Positions 1 through 5,988 of a stretch of 7,869 bases of DNA are shown here, one piece after another. Source of the DNA: JBBRLG01 sp038231495 (lineage in GTDB: Bacteria; Planctomycetota; Planctomycetia; Gemmatales; Gemmataceae); assembly GCA_038231495.1 (NCBI GenBank), contig JBBRLG010000360.1, positions 1 to 7,869 of the forward strand, written 5' to 3'. Below the pieces are notes generated by a model. That model worked only from the letters and a program-made list of their open reading frames with translations, had not been told where the DNA came from and made no database searches. A program made the position numbers and the translations under genes. The first letter of the stretch is position 1. Every line of letters starts with the position of its first letter.

Positions 1-62
1 AGCGAAATGCCGGTTCCCTTCGGACCGTCGGCGGGCGACGGGATGTGCCGCTGAAGTTGCCA

Positions 63-91
63 GTTCTAACACCCGCGCGGTGCCCTGTCAA
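63..91 (-). promoter_or_regulatory. Sigma70-like promoter reading out of the window
   Basis: Read on the minus strand, a consensus -35 box TTGACA (86-91) is followed after a 17-base spacer by TAGAAC (63-68), 4 of 6 matches to the -10 consensus. Transcription would start near position 56 and run left into a gene beyond the window edge. The new leader would contain a small hairpin (6-bp stem CCGTCG/CGACGG at 25-41, 5-base loop). The -35 box lies 16 bp from the end of the miniature element at 108-230. The lhgO gene ends just before that element, so this promoter marks a new transcription unit. The match is seen directly; activity is inferred. Confidence 0.55.
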
Positions 92-107
92 CGAGGCAGA
101 AGACTTC

Positions 108-230
108 GTAACCGTTCACCGGCATCAACTGCTCCCCCCTTACGAAGGGGGGTAGGGGGGGTCAAGAACGATTGCAGTACTCCGTGAGGGCATCCACCCC
201 CCCTTCGTAAGGGGGGGAGTGAACGGTTAC
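108..230 (+). mobile_element. Miniature inverted-repeat element, copy 1 (IS66-like ends)
   Basis: A 123-bp element bounded by perfect 12-bp inverted ends, GTAACCGTTCAC at 108-119 and its complement at 219-230. Inside are two short hairpins: a C6TT/AAG6 stem around ACG on the left (near 134-152) and a C7TT/AAG7 stem around CGT on the right (near 197-217). The middle has no coding capacity. It is shorter than the other two copies because it lacks their inner CTCTTCACC-plus-C-run segment. The flanking octamers (AAGACTTC and ATTTAGAG) do not match, so no target duplication survives; it may be an old or recombined copy. It lies 30 bp after the lhgO stop codon. Strand is given only to show that all three copies have the same orientation. 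Confidence 0.82.
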
Positions 231-260
231 ATTTAGAGTTGTCGTTAGAAATGACCGCAC

Positions 261-1472
261 TCAGGAGCGCAATTCAAAATTCCGCGCCGCGATTGCTGCA
301 ATGGTTTCGCCAATACTGATCGACGCGGTGGCGGCGGGTGACGGCGCATTCAACACGTGGATCATGCGCTCGGCCTCCACGATGCGGAAGTCGTCCACCA
401 GCGCCCCGTTCGCTTCAATCGCCTGGGCGCGGACTCCGGAGCCGGCCGGGTGGATGTCGTCGGGCCGTAATTCCGGGATCAGGCGGTTGAGTGCCTGCCA
501 GAACGCATGCTTGCTCAGCGAGCGGTACATCTCGCCCAGGCCGGTTTTCCAAAACTTGGCCGCCATCGTCCAGAAGCCGCGGAACCCGGCCATTTGCAGC
601 ACGTCGCGGAAGCCGAAATCGTGCCAGGTGTAACCCTCGCGCTTGAACGCCAGCACCGCGTTCGGTCCCGCCTCGATGCCGCCGTGGACCCTGCGCGTGA
701 AGTGGACGCCCAGGAACGGAAAGCGCGCGTCGGGCACCGGGTAGATCAAATTTTTTACAAGCGAGGTACGGTTCGGGTTCAACTCGTAGTATTCGCCGCG
801 GAACGGCACGATCTGCAAATGTGGCTCGACGCCGCACAACCGCGCGACACGGTCGCACTGGAGGCCGCCGCAGTTGATGAGGTGCCGGCAGCGCACCGCG
901 CCGCGCGTCGTTTCCAGAATCAACTCGTCCGTCCGCCGTTTGCAGTTCCGCAGCCGCGCCCCGGTCCAAATGGTGCCGCCCTTTTCGCGGACCTTGCGGC
1001 CGTAGGTCTCGGTGACTTGCACGTAATCGACGATGCCGGTGTCCGGGACGAACAGGCCGGCGACGCCCTCGACGTGCGGCTCGTGTTCCTTGATGCCCGC
1101 GGCGTCGAGTCGGCGGATGCCCTGCAAGCCGTTGGCGCGGCCCCGGCGCTCCAACTCGTCCAGTGCCGGGATTTCGCGCGCTTCGATCGCGACGACGACC
1201 TTGCCGCAGCGGTCGTGGGTGATGCCGTTTTCCTGGCAGAAGCGGTACATCGCCTCCCGACCTTCGACACAGTTCTTGGCCTTGAGCGAGCCGGGCTTGT
1301 AGTACAGGCCGGAATGGATAACGCCGCTGTTGTGGCCCGTCTGGTGGGCCGCCAATTTGTCTTCGGCTTCCAACACGATCAGCGATCCGGCGCGGGCCGA
1401 AAGCGCCATCGCGGACGCCATGCCCACGATGCCGCCGCCGATGATCGCCACGTCGTAACTTGGTGTACCCAT
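261..1472 (-). CDS. lhgO: L-2-hydroxyglutarate oxidase (FAD-dependent, DAO superfamily)
   Basis: The 403-residue product matches LhgO/L2HGDH enzymes over its full length. These oxidise L-2-hydroxyglutarate to 2-oxoglutarate with FAD; the E. coli homologue passes electrons to the membrane quinone pool. The N-terminus has the dinucleotide-binding fold with GGGIVG at residues 12-17 and the ribose-binding acidic residue E35. The family signature HQTGHNSGVIHSGLYYKPGS follows at 43-62, and the C-terminal FAD-contact block NAPSPAA is at 375-381. The ATG at 1472 begins the Rossmann strand (YDVAIIGGG) five residues in, as usual, and a GGTGAGGACGAGG purine stretch lies upstream. Only 52 bp separate the start from a miniature element, and I see no promoter there, so it is either read through from the glycosyltransferase upstream or uses an unrecognised promoter. 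Its role is metabolite repair or lysine/glutarate catabolism, not glycan synthesis. The call is secure. Confidence 0.95.
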   Translation of the reverse strand: MGTPSYDVAIIGGGIVGMASAMALSARAGSLIVLEAEDKLAAHQTGHNSGVIHSGLYYKPGSLKAKNCVEGREAMYRFCQENGITHDRCGKVVVAIEAREIPALDELERRGRANGLQGIRRLDAAGIKEHEPHVEGVAGLFVPDTGIVDYVQVTETYGRKVREKGGTIWTGARLRNCKRRTDELILETTRGAVRCRHLINCGGLQCDRVARLCGVEPHLQIVPFRGEYYELNPNRTSLVKNLIYPVPDARFPFLGVHFTRRVHGGIEAGPNAVLAFKREGYTWHDFGFRDVLQMAGFRGFWTMAAKFWKTGLGEMYRSLSKHAFWQALNRLIPELRPDDIHPAGSGVRAQAIEANGALVDDFRIVEAERMIHVLNAPSPAATASISIGETIAAIAARNFELRS

Positions 1473-1493
1473 GCGATCGCCCTCGTCCTCACC

Positions 1494-1519
1494 TTTCTCC
1501 CCAGGGGCGCGGAGAGAAA
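1494..1519. repeat. Imperfect palindrome in the lhgO leader
   Basis: TTTCTCC (1494-1500) and GGAGAGAAA (1511-1519) form an imperfect inverted repeat around a GC-rich centre containing CCCCAGGGG. In the transcribed direction it directly precedes the lhgO ribosome binding region. It resembles degenerate copies of the CTCCCC-type intergenic palindromes common in high-GC bacteria, but the match is weak. An effect on lhgO translation is possible and untested. Confidence 0.3.
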
Positions 1520-1524
1520 AAACT

Positions 1525-1653
1525 GTAACCGTTCACCGGCATTAACTGCTCCCCCCCTTGCGAAGGGGGGGTAAGAACGATTAAAGTACTCGGTCCTGGC
1601 GCTCTCTTCACCCCCCCTACCCCCCCTTCGTAAGGGGGGGAGTGAACGGTTAC
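1525..1653 (+). mobile_element. Miniature inverted-repeat element, copy 2, near-exact 8-bp target duplication
   Basis: A 129-bp copy with the same perfect 12-bp ends (1525-1536 and 1642-1653) and the same orientation as the other two. The flanking octamers are AAAAAACT (1517-1524) and AAAAACCT (1654-1661), 7 of 8 identical, as expected for a target duplication with one later change. The last base of the right octamer is also the last base of the TAA stop codon of the glycosyltransferase (1661-1663), so insertion happened exactly at the gene end without altering the protein. Internally it has the left hairpin with a GCG centre, lacks the second G-run seen in copy 3, and shares with copy 3 the TTAAAGTACTCGG and GGCGCTCTCTTCACC segments. 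On the minus strand it is followed by two bases and six T's (1517-1522). Confidence 0.85.
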
Positions 1654-1660
1654 AAAAACC

Positions 1661-2884
1661 TTACCCGGCCTTGCGCGGATATTCCACTGTCATGCCGTTG
1701 TCACCGCAGATGCGGTGATAGGCTCGCAGCGTGTCGGCGGCGCAGCGCTCCCAGGTAAACGGCCTGGCCACTTCGGTGACGCCGCGGCGCAGGCCGGCCA
1801 ACCACTCGCCGTCAACTGCCGCGCGGTACATCGCGTGCCGCCAGCCGTCCACGTCCAGCGCGTCCACCAGGTGAGCGCACCGGCCGGCCACCTCGACCAA
1901 CGCCCCGGCCGTCGAGGCGATGACAGCCCCGCCGCACGCCATCATCTCCACCGCGGGCATGCCGAACCCTTCGTAGTGCGCCGGGAACAAGAGCGCCCGC
2001 GCCCCGTTATAGAGTACGGCCATGTGCTTTTCGGGAAAGTAGCCGAGGTGGCGGACGCCGCGGTGCCGGCCCTCGCGGTCGAGGTAGTCGGCCACGTCCG
2101 CCGCGTTCCAGCCCCAGCCGCCGACGAGCAGCAGCGGGTAGGCGGCCCGGACCTTGTCGGGCAAACCGCAGTAGGCCCGCATGAGCGTCAGGACGTTCTT
2201 CCGCGGCTCAATGGTGCCAAGCGCCAGGAAATACTGGGGCGGCAATTTCAGGCGGTGCAGCGATTCCCTTACCACCGTCGGCGGCAACGGCGTCAGCCCG
2301 TGGCGTACGCCACAGTAGGCGACCGTCACGCGCTCCGGGCGGACGTGGAGCGTGCTAATAATCTCCTGGCGGACGAATTCCGAGATGGTAAAGAAATGGT
2401 CGCACTGCCGCATGCTCTTGTGGAAATTGGCTTCAAAATGGGCGACGCGGTCGGACGGGTGCCATTCCGGGTGGTGCAGCACCGAGAGGTCGTACAACGT
2501 CGCCGCGGTGCGCACGTCGCACGGCAGCGGAATGAAATTCGGCTCGTGATAGAGGTCGTAGTTATTCTTGCGCAGGTAGGAACGGAAGTGGTTCTGCAAC
2601 AGCCGCTGCCCGCGCGCGCGGAGATAGCGCAAGGCACCGGCGCGCCAGGGCAGCCTTGCGTCAGGGGCAACGGCCACCGGGGCAGACGGCTTGGGTTCGC
2701 CGCGTTCGAGCCAGGGGCGTGCGCGGCCCCACAGCGACCGGGCCTGGCGCACCCAGCCGCGCGGGAAGCAGTCGATCTCGCCCGGCTGCGTCTGTTGGCG
2801 GAGGCTGCGAATCAACTCCGCGGTGTAGTGGCCCACCCCCGTTTTCGCACCGGAGGTCGAGAGCGCGTTGAGCAGCACACGCAT
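1661..2884 (-). CDS. GT4-family glycosyltransferase (mannosyltransferase-like)
   Basis: The 407-residue protein has the two-domain GT-B layout of GT4 retaining glycosyltransferases, which transfer a sugar from a nucleotide donor to a growing surface glycan on the cytoplasmic face of the membrane. The N-terminal acceptor domain begins MRVLLNAL and contains the glycine loop TGVGHYTAEL (15-24). The linker strand FLALGTIEPRKN (219-230) opens the donor-binding domain. The diagnostic E-x7-E motif is in HYEGFGMPAVEMM (E305 and E313). This flavour of motif is common in mannosyltransferases of O-antigen clusters, but donor and acceptor cannot be read from sequence. The start is supported by AGGAAGG (2896-2902 on the other strand), 11 bases upstream. 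The gene follows a large hairpin repeat and ends exactly at a miniature element. Length is normal and no key residue is missing. Confidence 0.9.
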   Translation of the reverse strand: MRVLLNALSTSGAKTGVGHYTAELIRSLRQQTQPGEIDCFPRGWVRQARSLWGRARPWLERGEPKPSAPVAVAPDARLPWRAGALRYLRARGQRLLQNHFRSYLRKNNYDLYHEPNFIPLPCDVRTAATLYDLSVLHHPEWHPSDRVAHFEANFHKSMRQCDHFFTISEFVRQEIISTLHVRPERVTVAYCGVRHGLTPLPPTVVRESLHRLKLPPQYFLALGTIEPRKNVLTLMRAYCGLPDKVRAAYPLLLVGGWGWNAADVADYLDREGRHRGVRHLGYFPEKHMAVLYNGARALLFPAHYEGFGMPAVEMMACGGAVIASTAGALVEVAGRCAHLVDALDVDGWRHAMYRAAVDGEWLAGLRRGVTEVARPFTWERCAADTLRAYHRICGDNGMTVEYPRKAG

Positions 2885-2918
2885 GGGACTTTTTGCCTTC
2901 CTGAGACGACATGCCGTT

Positions 2919-2980
2919 GTCAGAGCCGCGACCGTAAGGGAGCGGGGGGTTCACCGCTCCCCTACGGTCGCGGCTCTGAC
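2919..2980. repeat. Intergenic palindrome, 27-bp stem
   Basis: Left arm 2919-2945 and right arm 2954-2980 are inverted copies with one mismatch in 27, around an 8-base loop. Arm words are CAGAGCCGCGACCG and TAAGGGAGCGG. I recall this family as common in planctomycete intergenic DNA; in translation it gives SRDRKGA and PLPYGRGSD. It lies between the two glycosyltransferase genes, where transcribed RNA would form a very stable hairpin. No T-tract follows, so a classical terminator is not supported; it could stabilise the upstream mRNA or attenuate the downstream gene. Confidence 0.8.
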
Positions 2981-2983
2981 GAA

Positions 2984-3012
2984 ATCCTTACGGCGCTGAT
3001 CCTTACGGCGCT
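2984..3012. repeat. Two tandem copies of a 15-bp unit
   Basis: ATCCTTACGGCGCT occurs twice with a 15-base period (2984-2997 and 2999-3012). On the minus strand each unit reads AGCGCCGTAAGGAT and contains CCGTAAGGA, which resembles the CCGTAAGGGA word in the adjoining palindrome. It directly follows the stop codon of the upstream glycosyltransferase. Confidence 0.7.
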
Positions 3013-4131
3013 CTAAGCCGCTCCCTTACGGTCGCGGCTCTGAAATAGTCCCCTTAGCGCCGCGAGGAACCGTTCCTCAATCCGCTCGTTGGTGAAGTGT
3101 TCCCGATAGTGGTCGCGGCCCCGTTCCTGCAACTCCGCGTAAACCGACGGCTCGCGTTGCAAGCAAGCGACTGACTCCGCCAGGAGCCACGCGGAGCGGT
3201 CATCCCACAGGACACCAGCGCTGCCCAGCGTTTCTGAGATCGCGGTCCCGCCGTAGCCTGCTACCACGACTCCCAGGGCCATCGCCTCGACCAGCGGCAC
3301 GCAGAATCCTTCGTGCTCGCTGGCGATGACGAACACGTCGGCACTGGCGTAATAGGCTTTTAGCACCGCGTCCGTCGGTGCCGCGGTGAACGTCACCGAT
3401 CCCTCCACGCTGTTGTGCCGGACCCGCTCGCGCAACGACGCGGCGTAACTCTCCAACCGGTCGTCTTCCTTGCCGACCAGCAGCAGTCGGCTTCTGCGGT
3501 CGTAATGGTGGTGATACACGGCGAAGGCGTCAATCAGGGCGGCGTGTCCCTTGTTCGGTGCCAGCCGGCCGACGAACAGGAGATTTGTCTTACCGTCCGC
3601 GCAGGCGTCCACGACTGCCGGGTCCGGCGCGGTGCTTTCCAAACGCTCGACGAGATGGAACGGCGGCACGACGGCGCAACGCTCCGGCGGCACACCGAGT
3701 GCCAGTAATTCATCCTGGTTGTAGGTCGAATCGGAGAGGTAAAGGTCGCACTGCGCCTGTACCAAAGCCGCCACCTGTTCCCGGCCCTGGCGGCAGTCTG
3801 CGGCGCACGCCTCGTTCATTCCATCGTAAAAATGCGCGGGCGTGACGTTGTGGTAGCGGACGACGCGGCGACACCGCACTTGTTGGATCAGGTCAATGCC
3901 GGCGGCGCATTCGATGGAGTGGTGGTAAAGCAGGACGGCCGACGGGTTGCTGCCGAGGAACGCCCGCGCCCGCGCGATCGGGTGACAGGGGGCTGTCACC
4001 GCGCCGACGTGAGTCGCGAACAGGCCGACCGCGTGGCCCCGCCCCCGGAATAGTTGGGCCATGTGCAGGAGGTCGTTGCCGACGGCGTCGCCCGGTGCCA
4101 GCGCGGGCGCGACAATCGCAATCGTGGTCAT
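3013..4131 (-). CDS. GT4-family glycosyltransferase, C-terminus built from a repeat
   Basis: The 372-residue protein is a GT-B fold, GT4-type glycosyltransferase. The donor domain opens with NLLFVGRLAPNKG (183-195), and the E-x7-E motif is in SEHEGFCVPLVEAM (E274 and E282). The N-terminal half contains VRYHNVTPAHFYDG (91-104), a YHN-T-P block I associate with exopolysaccharide GT4 enzymes, and later LSDSTYNQDEL. It would add one sugar to a lipid-linked or surface glycan; donor unknown. The start (ATG 4131) lies 29 bp from the preceding coiled-coil gene, with AAGGGA close upstream. Odd feature: the final residues SRDRKGAA and the approach to the TAG stop are encoded by a half copy of the palindromic repeat (3018-3043), so the original stop was probably replaced when the repeat arrived. 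The core enzyme is intact. Confidence 0.9.
   Translation of the reverse strand: MTTIAIVAPALAPGDAVGNDLLHMAQLFRGRGHAVGLFATHVGAVTAPCHPIARARAFLGSNPSAVLLYHHSIECAAGIDLIQQVRCRRVVRYHNVTPAHFYDGMNEACAADCRQGREQVAALVQAQCDLYLSDSTYNQDELLALGVPPERCAVVPPFHLVERLESTAPDPAVVDACADGKTNLLFVGRLAPNKGHAALIDAFAVYHHHYDRRSRLLLVGKEDDRLESYAASLRERVRHNSVEGSVTFTAAPTDAVLKAYYASADVFVIASEHEGFCVPLVEAMALGVVVAGYGGTAISETLGSAGVLWDDRSAWLLAESVACLQREPSVYAELQERGRDHYREHFTNERIEERFLAALRGLFQSRDRKGAA
3018..3043 (-). repeat. Half copy of the palindromic repeat inside a coding end
   Basis: This 26-base stretch matches one arm of the 2919-2980 palindrome exactly over its CCGCTCCCTTACGG and TCGCGGCTCTGA words. It is the third arm within 130 bp and lies inside the 3' end of the glycosyltransferase gene, where it encodes SRDRKGA. 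It could also pair with the left arm at 2919-2945, giving an alternative larger hairpin. Confidence 0.75.
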
Positions 4132-4160
4132 CGTCCCTTCGACCCCTTCCCGGATTGCAG

Positions 4161-4610
4161 TCAGGACGCTTGGCGGACGGCTTCGGTCGGGAGGTGTCGT
4201 TCAAGGTGGGAGAGGCGTTCGCGGAGTTGGCGGACTTCGTCGTCGCGGGCGGTCAGCCGCGTTTCCAGCGACCGCACGGTCTTGCCCGTTTCGCGCAGGG
4301 CTTGTAACACGTCGAGGTTGTATCGACTCTGACGCGCCGTCAGAAAGCGCAGCAGGGAAACGATCAGGGTGCGGACCCGCAGGATCAGCACCCGGCGGAT
4401 GCCGCGGTGGCGACGGTCCACCGGGATCGCCGCGTCCGCCACGGCGGCGGCCTCGGCCCGGCTCAGGCGGCTGCTCACCTCCGGCCAGTTGTAGACCGGA
4501 TCGTTCGCGCCGGGTAGTGGGCCAAGCCGCTGCTCGTTTTGCTCGGCACGCGCCCGGATGGTGGCGAGCAGGTCGTCGTGCCAGGCGTCCCGCGGCTGCA
4601 ATTCAGTCAT
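4161..4610 (-). CDS. Short basic and coiled-coil protein of a glycan locus
   Basis: I do not recognise a named family. The 149-residue product has an acidic N-terminal third ending in VYNWPEVSSRL (39-49). A strongly basic patch VDRRHRGIRR (64-73) follows, then an amphipathic hydrophobic segment (about 74-91) ending TARQSRYN (91-98). A heptad-patterned coiled coil runs from about 99 to 140 (LDVLQAL, VRSLETRL, VRQLRERLSHL). The order W-motif, basic patch, amphipathic helix, RQ-x-YN, coil resembles N-terminal extensions I have seen on methyltransferase or glycosyltransferase proteins of polysaccharide clusters, so it may be a scaffold that brings enzymes to the membrane. It lies 45 bp after gmd and 29 bp before a glycosyltransferase, so co-transcription is likely. 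The ribosome binding site is weak. Coding status is well supported by context; function is inference. Confidence 0.72.
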   Translation of the reverse strand: MTELQPRDAWHDDLLATIRARAEQNEQRLGPLPGANDPVYNWPEVSSRLSRAEAAAVADAAIPVDRRHRGIRRVLILRVRTLIVSLLRFLTARQSRYNLDVLQALRETGKTVRSLETRLTARDDEVRQLRERLSHLERHLPTEAVRQAS

Positions 4611-4655
4611 CGGGTCGTCTCGTCAGATACTCGAACGCAAAGCCGCAAGCGGCAA

Positions 4656-5648
4656 TCAGGCGGCGCGCGATCGGGCCGTGCCGTGCGGCTGGTAGGCGGC
4701 CAGGTCGTAGTCCACCATCATCTTGACCAGGCCGACAAAACTCACTTCCTGCTCCCAGTTCAGCTTGTCTTTCGCCTTCGCCGGGTCGGCCAGGAGCAAG
4801 TCCACCTCGGCGGGTCGGCAGAACTGCGGGTCGATCACCACATAACGCCGCCAGTCCAGGCCGGCGTGCGCGAACGCGATCTCAACGAACTCCTCGACGC
4901 TGTGCGTCTGGCCGGTGCCGATCACGAAATCGTCCGGCTCGTCCTGTTGCAGCATCAGCCACATGGCCCGCACGTAATCGCCGGCAAAGCCCCAGTCGCG
5001 CTTGGCCGTCAGGTTGCCCAGCCGCAGCTCCTTGGCCAGGCCCATCTTGATCCGGGCGACGCCGTGCGTGATTTTGCGCGTCACAAATTCCAACCCGCGC
5101 CGCGGCGACTCGTGGTTGAACAAAATGCCGGCACACGCATAGAGGTTATAACTCTCGCGGTAATTCACGGTGATGTAGTGGCCGTAAACCTTGGCGACGC
5201 CGTAGGGCGACCGCGGGTAGAACGGCGTCGATTCGCGCTGGGGCGTCTCTTGCACTTTGCCGTACATCTCGCTGCTGCTGGCCTGGTAGAAGCGGGCCTT
5301 GGGGCACTCCTGCCGCATCGCGTCCAGCACGCGCGTCACGCCGACCGCCGTGTATTCCGCGGTCAACACCGGCTGCCGCCAGCTCGTCGGCACGAAGGAC
5401 TGTGCCGCGAGGTTGTAGATTTCGTCGGGTTGCGCCTGTTCCATGACGGTCGCGATGGAGGTCTGGTCGAGCAGATCGGCCTGGAACAGTTCGACGCGCT
5501 CGCGGAGGTGTTCGATGCGTTGCAGGTTTTCGCTGCTGCACCGGCGGATCATGCCGCAGACGCGGTAGCCTTTGCTGAGTAGTAGTTCGGCGAGGTAACT
5601 GCCGTCCTGGCCGGTGATACCGGTGATGAGAGCGGTCCGGGTGGTCAT
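4656..5648 (-). CDS. gmd: GDP-mannose 4,6-dehydratase
   Basis: The 330-residue short-chain dehydrogenase/reductase-type protein converts GDP-D-mannose to GDP-4-keto-6-deoxy-D-mannose with bound NADP. This is the branch point to GDP-fucose, GDP-rhamnose, GDP-perosamine or colitose. The nucleotide motif GITGQDG is at 10-16, followed by the family block SYLAELLLSKGYRV. Catalytic residues line up with E. coli Gmd by spacing: S125 (Thr in E. coli), E127 in ASSSEMYG, Y149 and K153 in SPYGVAK. NHESPRRGLEFVTRKI (178-193) and RDWGFAGDYVRAMW (217-230) are further hallmarks. The start is ATG 5648: an upstream in-frame ATG would add 25 unconserved residues, while this one has GAGG 8 bases ahead. A promoter lies about 80 bp upstream. 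A related substrate such as GDP-heptose cannot be excluded, because no partner reductase is present. Confidence 0.94.
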   Translation of the reverse strand: MTTRTALITGITGQDGSYLAELLLSKGYRVCGMIRRCSSENLQRIEHLRERVELFQADLLDQTSIATVMEQAQPDEIYNLAAQSFVPTSWRQPVLTAEYTAVGVTRVLDAMRQECPKARFYQASSSEMYGKVQETPQRESTPFYPRSPYGVAKVYGHYITVNYRESYNLYACAGILFNHESPRRGLEFVTRKITHGVARIKMGLAKELRLGNLTAKRDWGFAGDYVRAMWLMLQQDEPDDFVIGTGQTHSVEEFVEIAFAHAGLDWRRYVVIDPQFCRPAEVDLLLADPAKAKDKLNWEQEVSFVGLVKMMVDYDLAAYQPHGTARSRAA

Positions 5649-5727
5649 CCTTGAATCCTCAGGTGAAACTCGTCCTTGCCGTTGCTTCCTGCACGGTGCC
5701 GACGGAATGGCACGCCGTGGCAAGACG

Positions 5728-5757
5728 GGTATAACAAATTGACGGCGGAAGGGTCAA
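5728..5757 (-). promoter_or_regulatory. Sigma70-like promoter of gmd
   Basis: Minus-strand TTGACC (5752-5757, 5 of 6) and TATACC (5728-5733, 4 of 6) are separated by 18 bases in an AT-richer patch containing CAATTTGTTATA. The predicted start near 5721 gives a leader of about 73 bases to the gmd ATG, which has a good ribosome binding site. The -35 box lies 14 bp from a miniature element, so DNA upstream of the promoter core was replaced by that insertion. Confidence 0.55.
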
Positions 5758-5771
5758 GGGGAAGATCGGGG

Positions 5772-5910
5772 GTAACCGTTCACCGGCATCAACTGCTCCC
5801 CCCCTTGCGAAGGGGGGGTAGGGGGGGGTAAGAACGCTTAAAGTACTCGGCCATGGCGCTCTCTTCACCCCCCCTACCCCCCCTTCGTAAGGGGGGGAGT
5901 GAACGGTTAC
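5772..5910 (+). mobile_element. Miniature inverted-repeat element, copy 3, exact 8-bp target duplication
   Basis: The longest copy (139 bp), with perfect 12-bp ends GTAACCGTTCAC (5772-5783) and its complement (5899-5910). The flanks are GATCGGGG at 5764-5771 and GATCGGGG at 5911-5918, an exact 8-bp direct repeat. GTAA termini with 8-bp duplications are characteristic of the IS66 transposase family, so this is most simply an IS66-mobilised miniature element without its own transposase. Internally it has both hairpins plus two extra homopolymeric runs (G8 on the left, a C-run with TACC on the right). It sits between the epimerase and gmd genes, just upstream of the gmd promoter. Confidence 0.9.
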
Positions 5911-5940
5911 GATCGGGGGTAGGCCGGAGGAAAAATAAAT

Positions 5941-5972
5941 AGCTGTTAGCTGTCAGCCGTTAGCTCTTAGCC
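5941..5972. repeat. Degenerate heptamer tandem repeat
   Basis: Four and a half units of a 7-base repeat: AGCTGTT, AGCTGTC, AGCCGTT, AGCTCTT, AGCC. It resembles the short heptanucleotide repeats described in cyanobacteria and seen scattered in other genomes. It lies 16 bp past the end of the epimerase gene and is followed, on the transcribed strand, by a T-rich stretch (CTATTTATTTTTCC), so weak termination here is conceivable. No strong hairpin is formed. Confidence 0.6.
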
Positions 5973-5988
5973 AATGCCAGACACCCGA

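Noticed and set aside
134..217. G-quadruplex in the G-runs of the miniature elements
   Set aside because: Each run is paired with a complementary C-run in a hairpin and there are not four well-spaced G-tracts on one strand, so hairpins are the simpler structure.
108..230. CRISPR-like reading of the repeated intergenic units
   Set aside because: Copies are kilobases apart with genes between them, and inverted ends plus target duplications point to a transposable element.
261..1472. lhgO as part of the glycan pathway
   Set aside because: The enzyme family acts on L-2-hydroxyglutarate and is separated from the glycan genes by a mobile element; proximity alone does not support a shared role.
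507..1574. Long plus-strand open frame opposite lhgO
   Set aside because: It is the complement of a gene with a secure family match and shows no motifs of its own; long antisense frames are expected at this GC content.
1715..3016. Long plus-strand open frame of 433 codons
   Set aside because: It covers the glycosyltransferase gene in antisense and ends inside repeats (EILTALILTAL from the 15-mer tandem); no recognisable domain.
4539..5582. Plus-strand open frame of 347 codons
   Set aside because: Antisense to gmd, which has all catalytic residues; the translation is H-, V- and R-rich shadow sequence.
5659..5868. Small minus-strand frame running through the miniature element
   Set aside because: Most of it is the element's C/G-run sequence (PPYPPFARGG); it has no ribosome binding site and no conservation signal.
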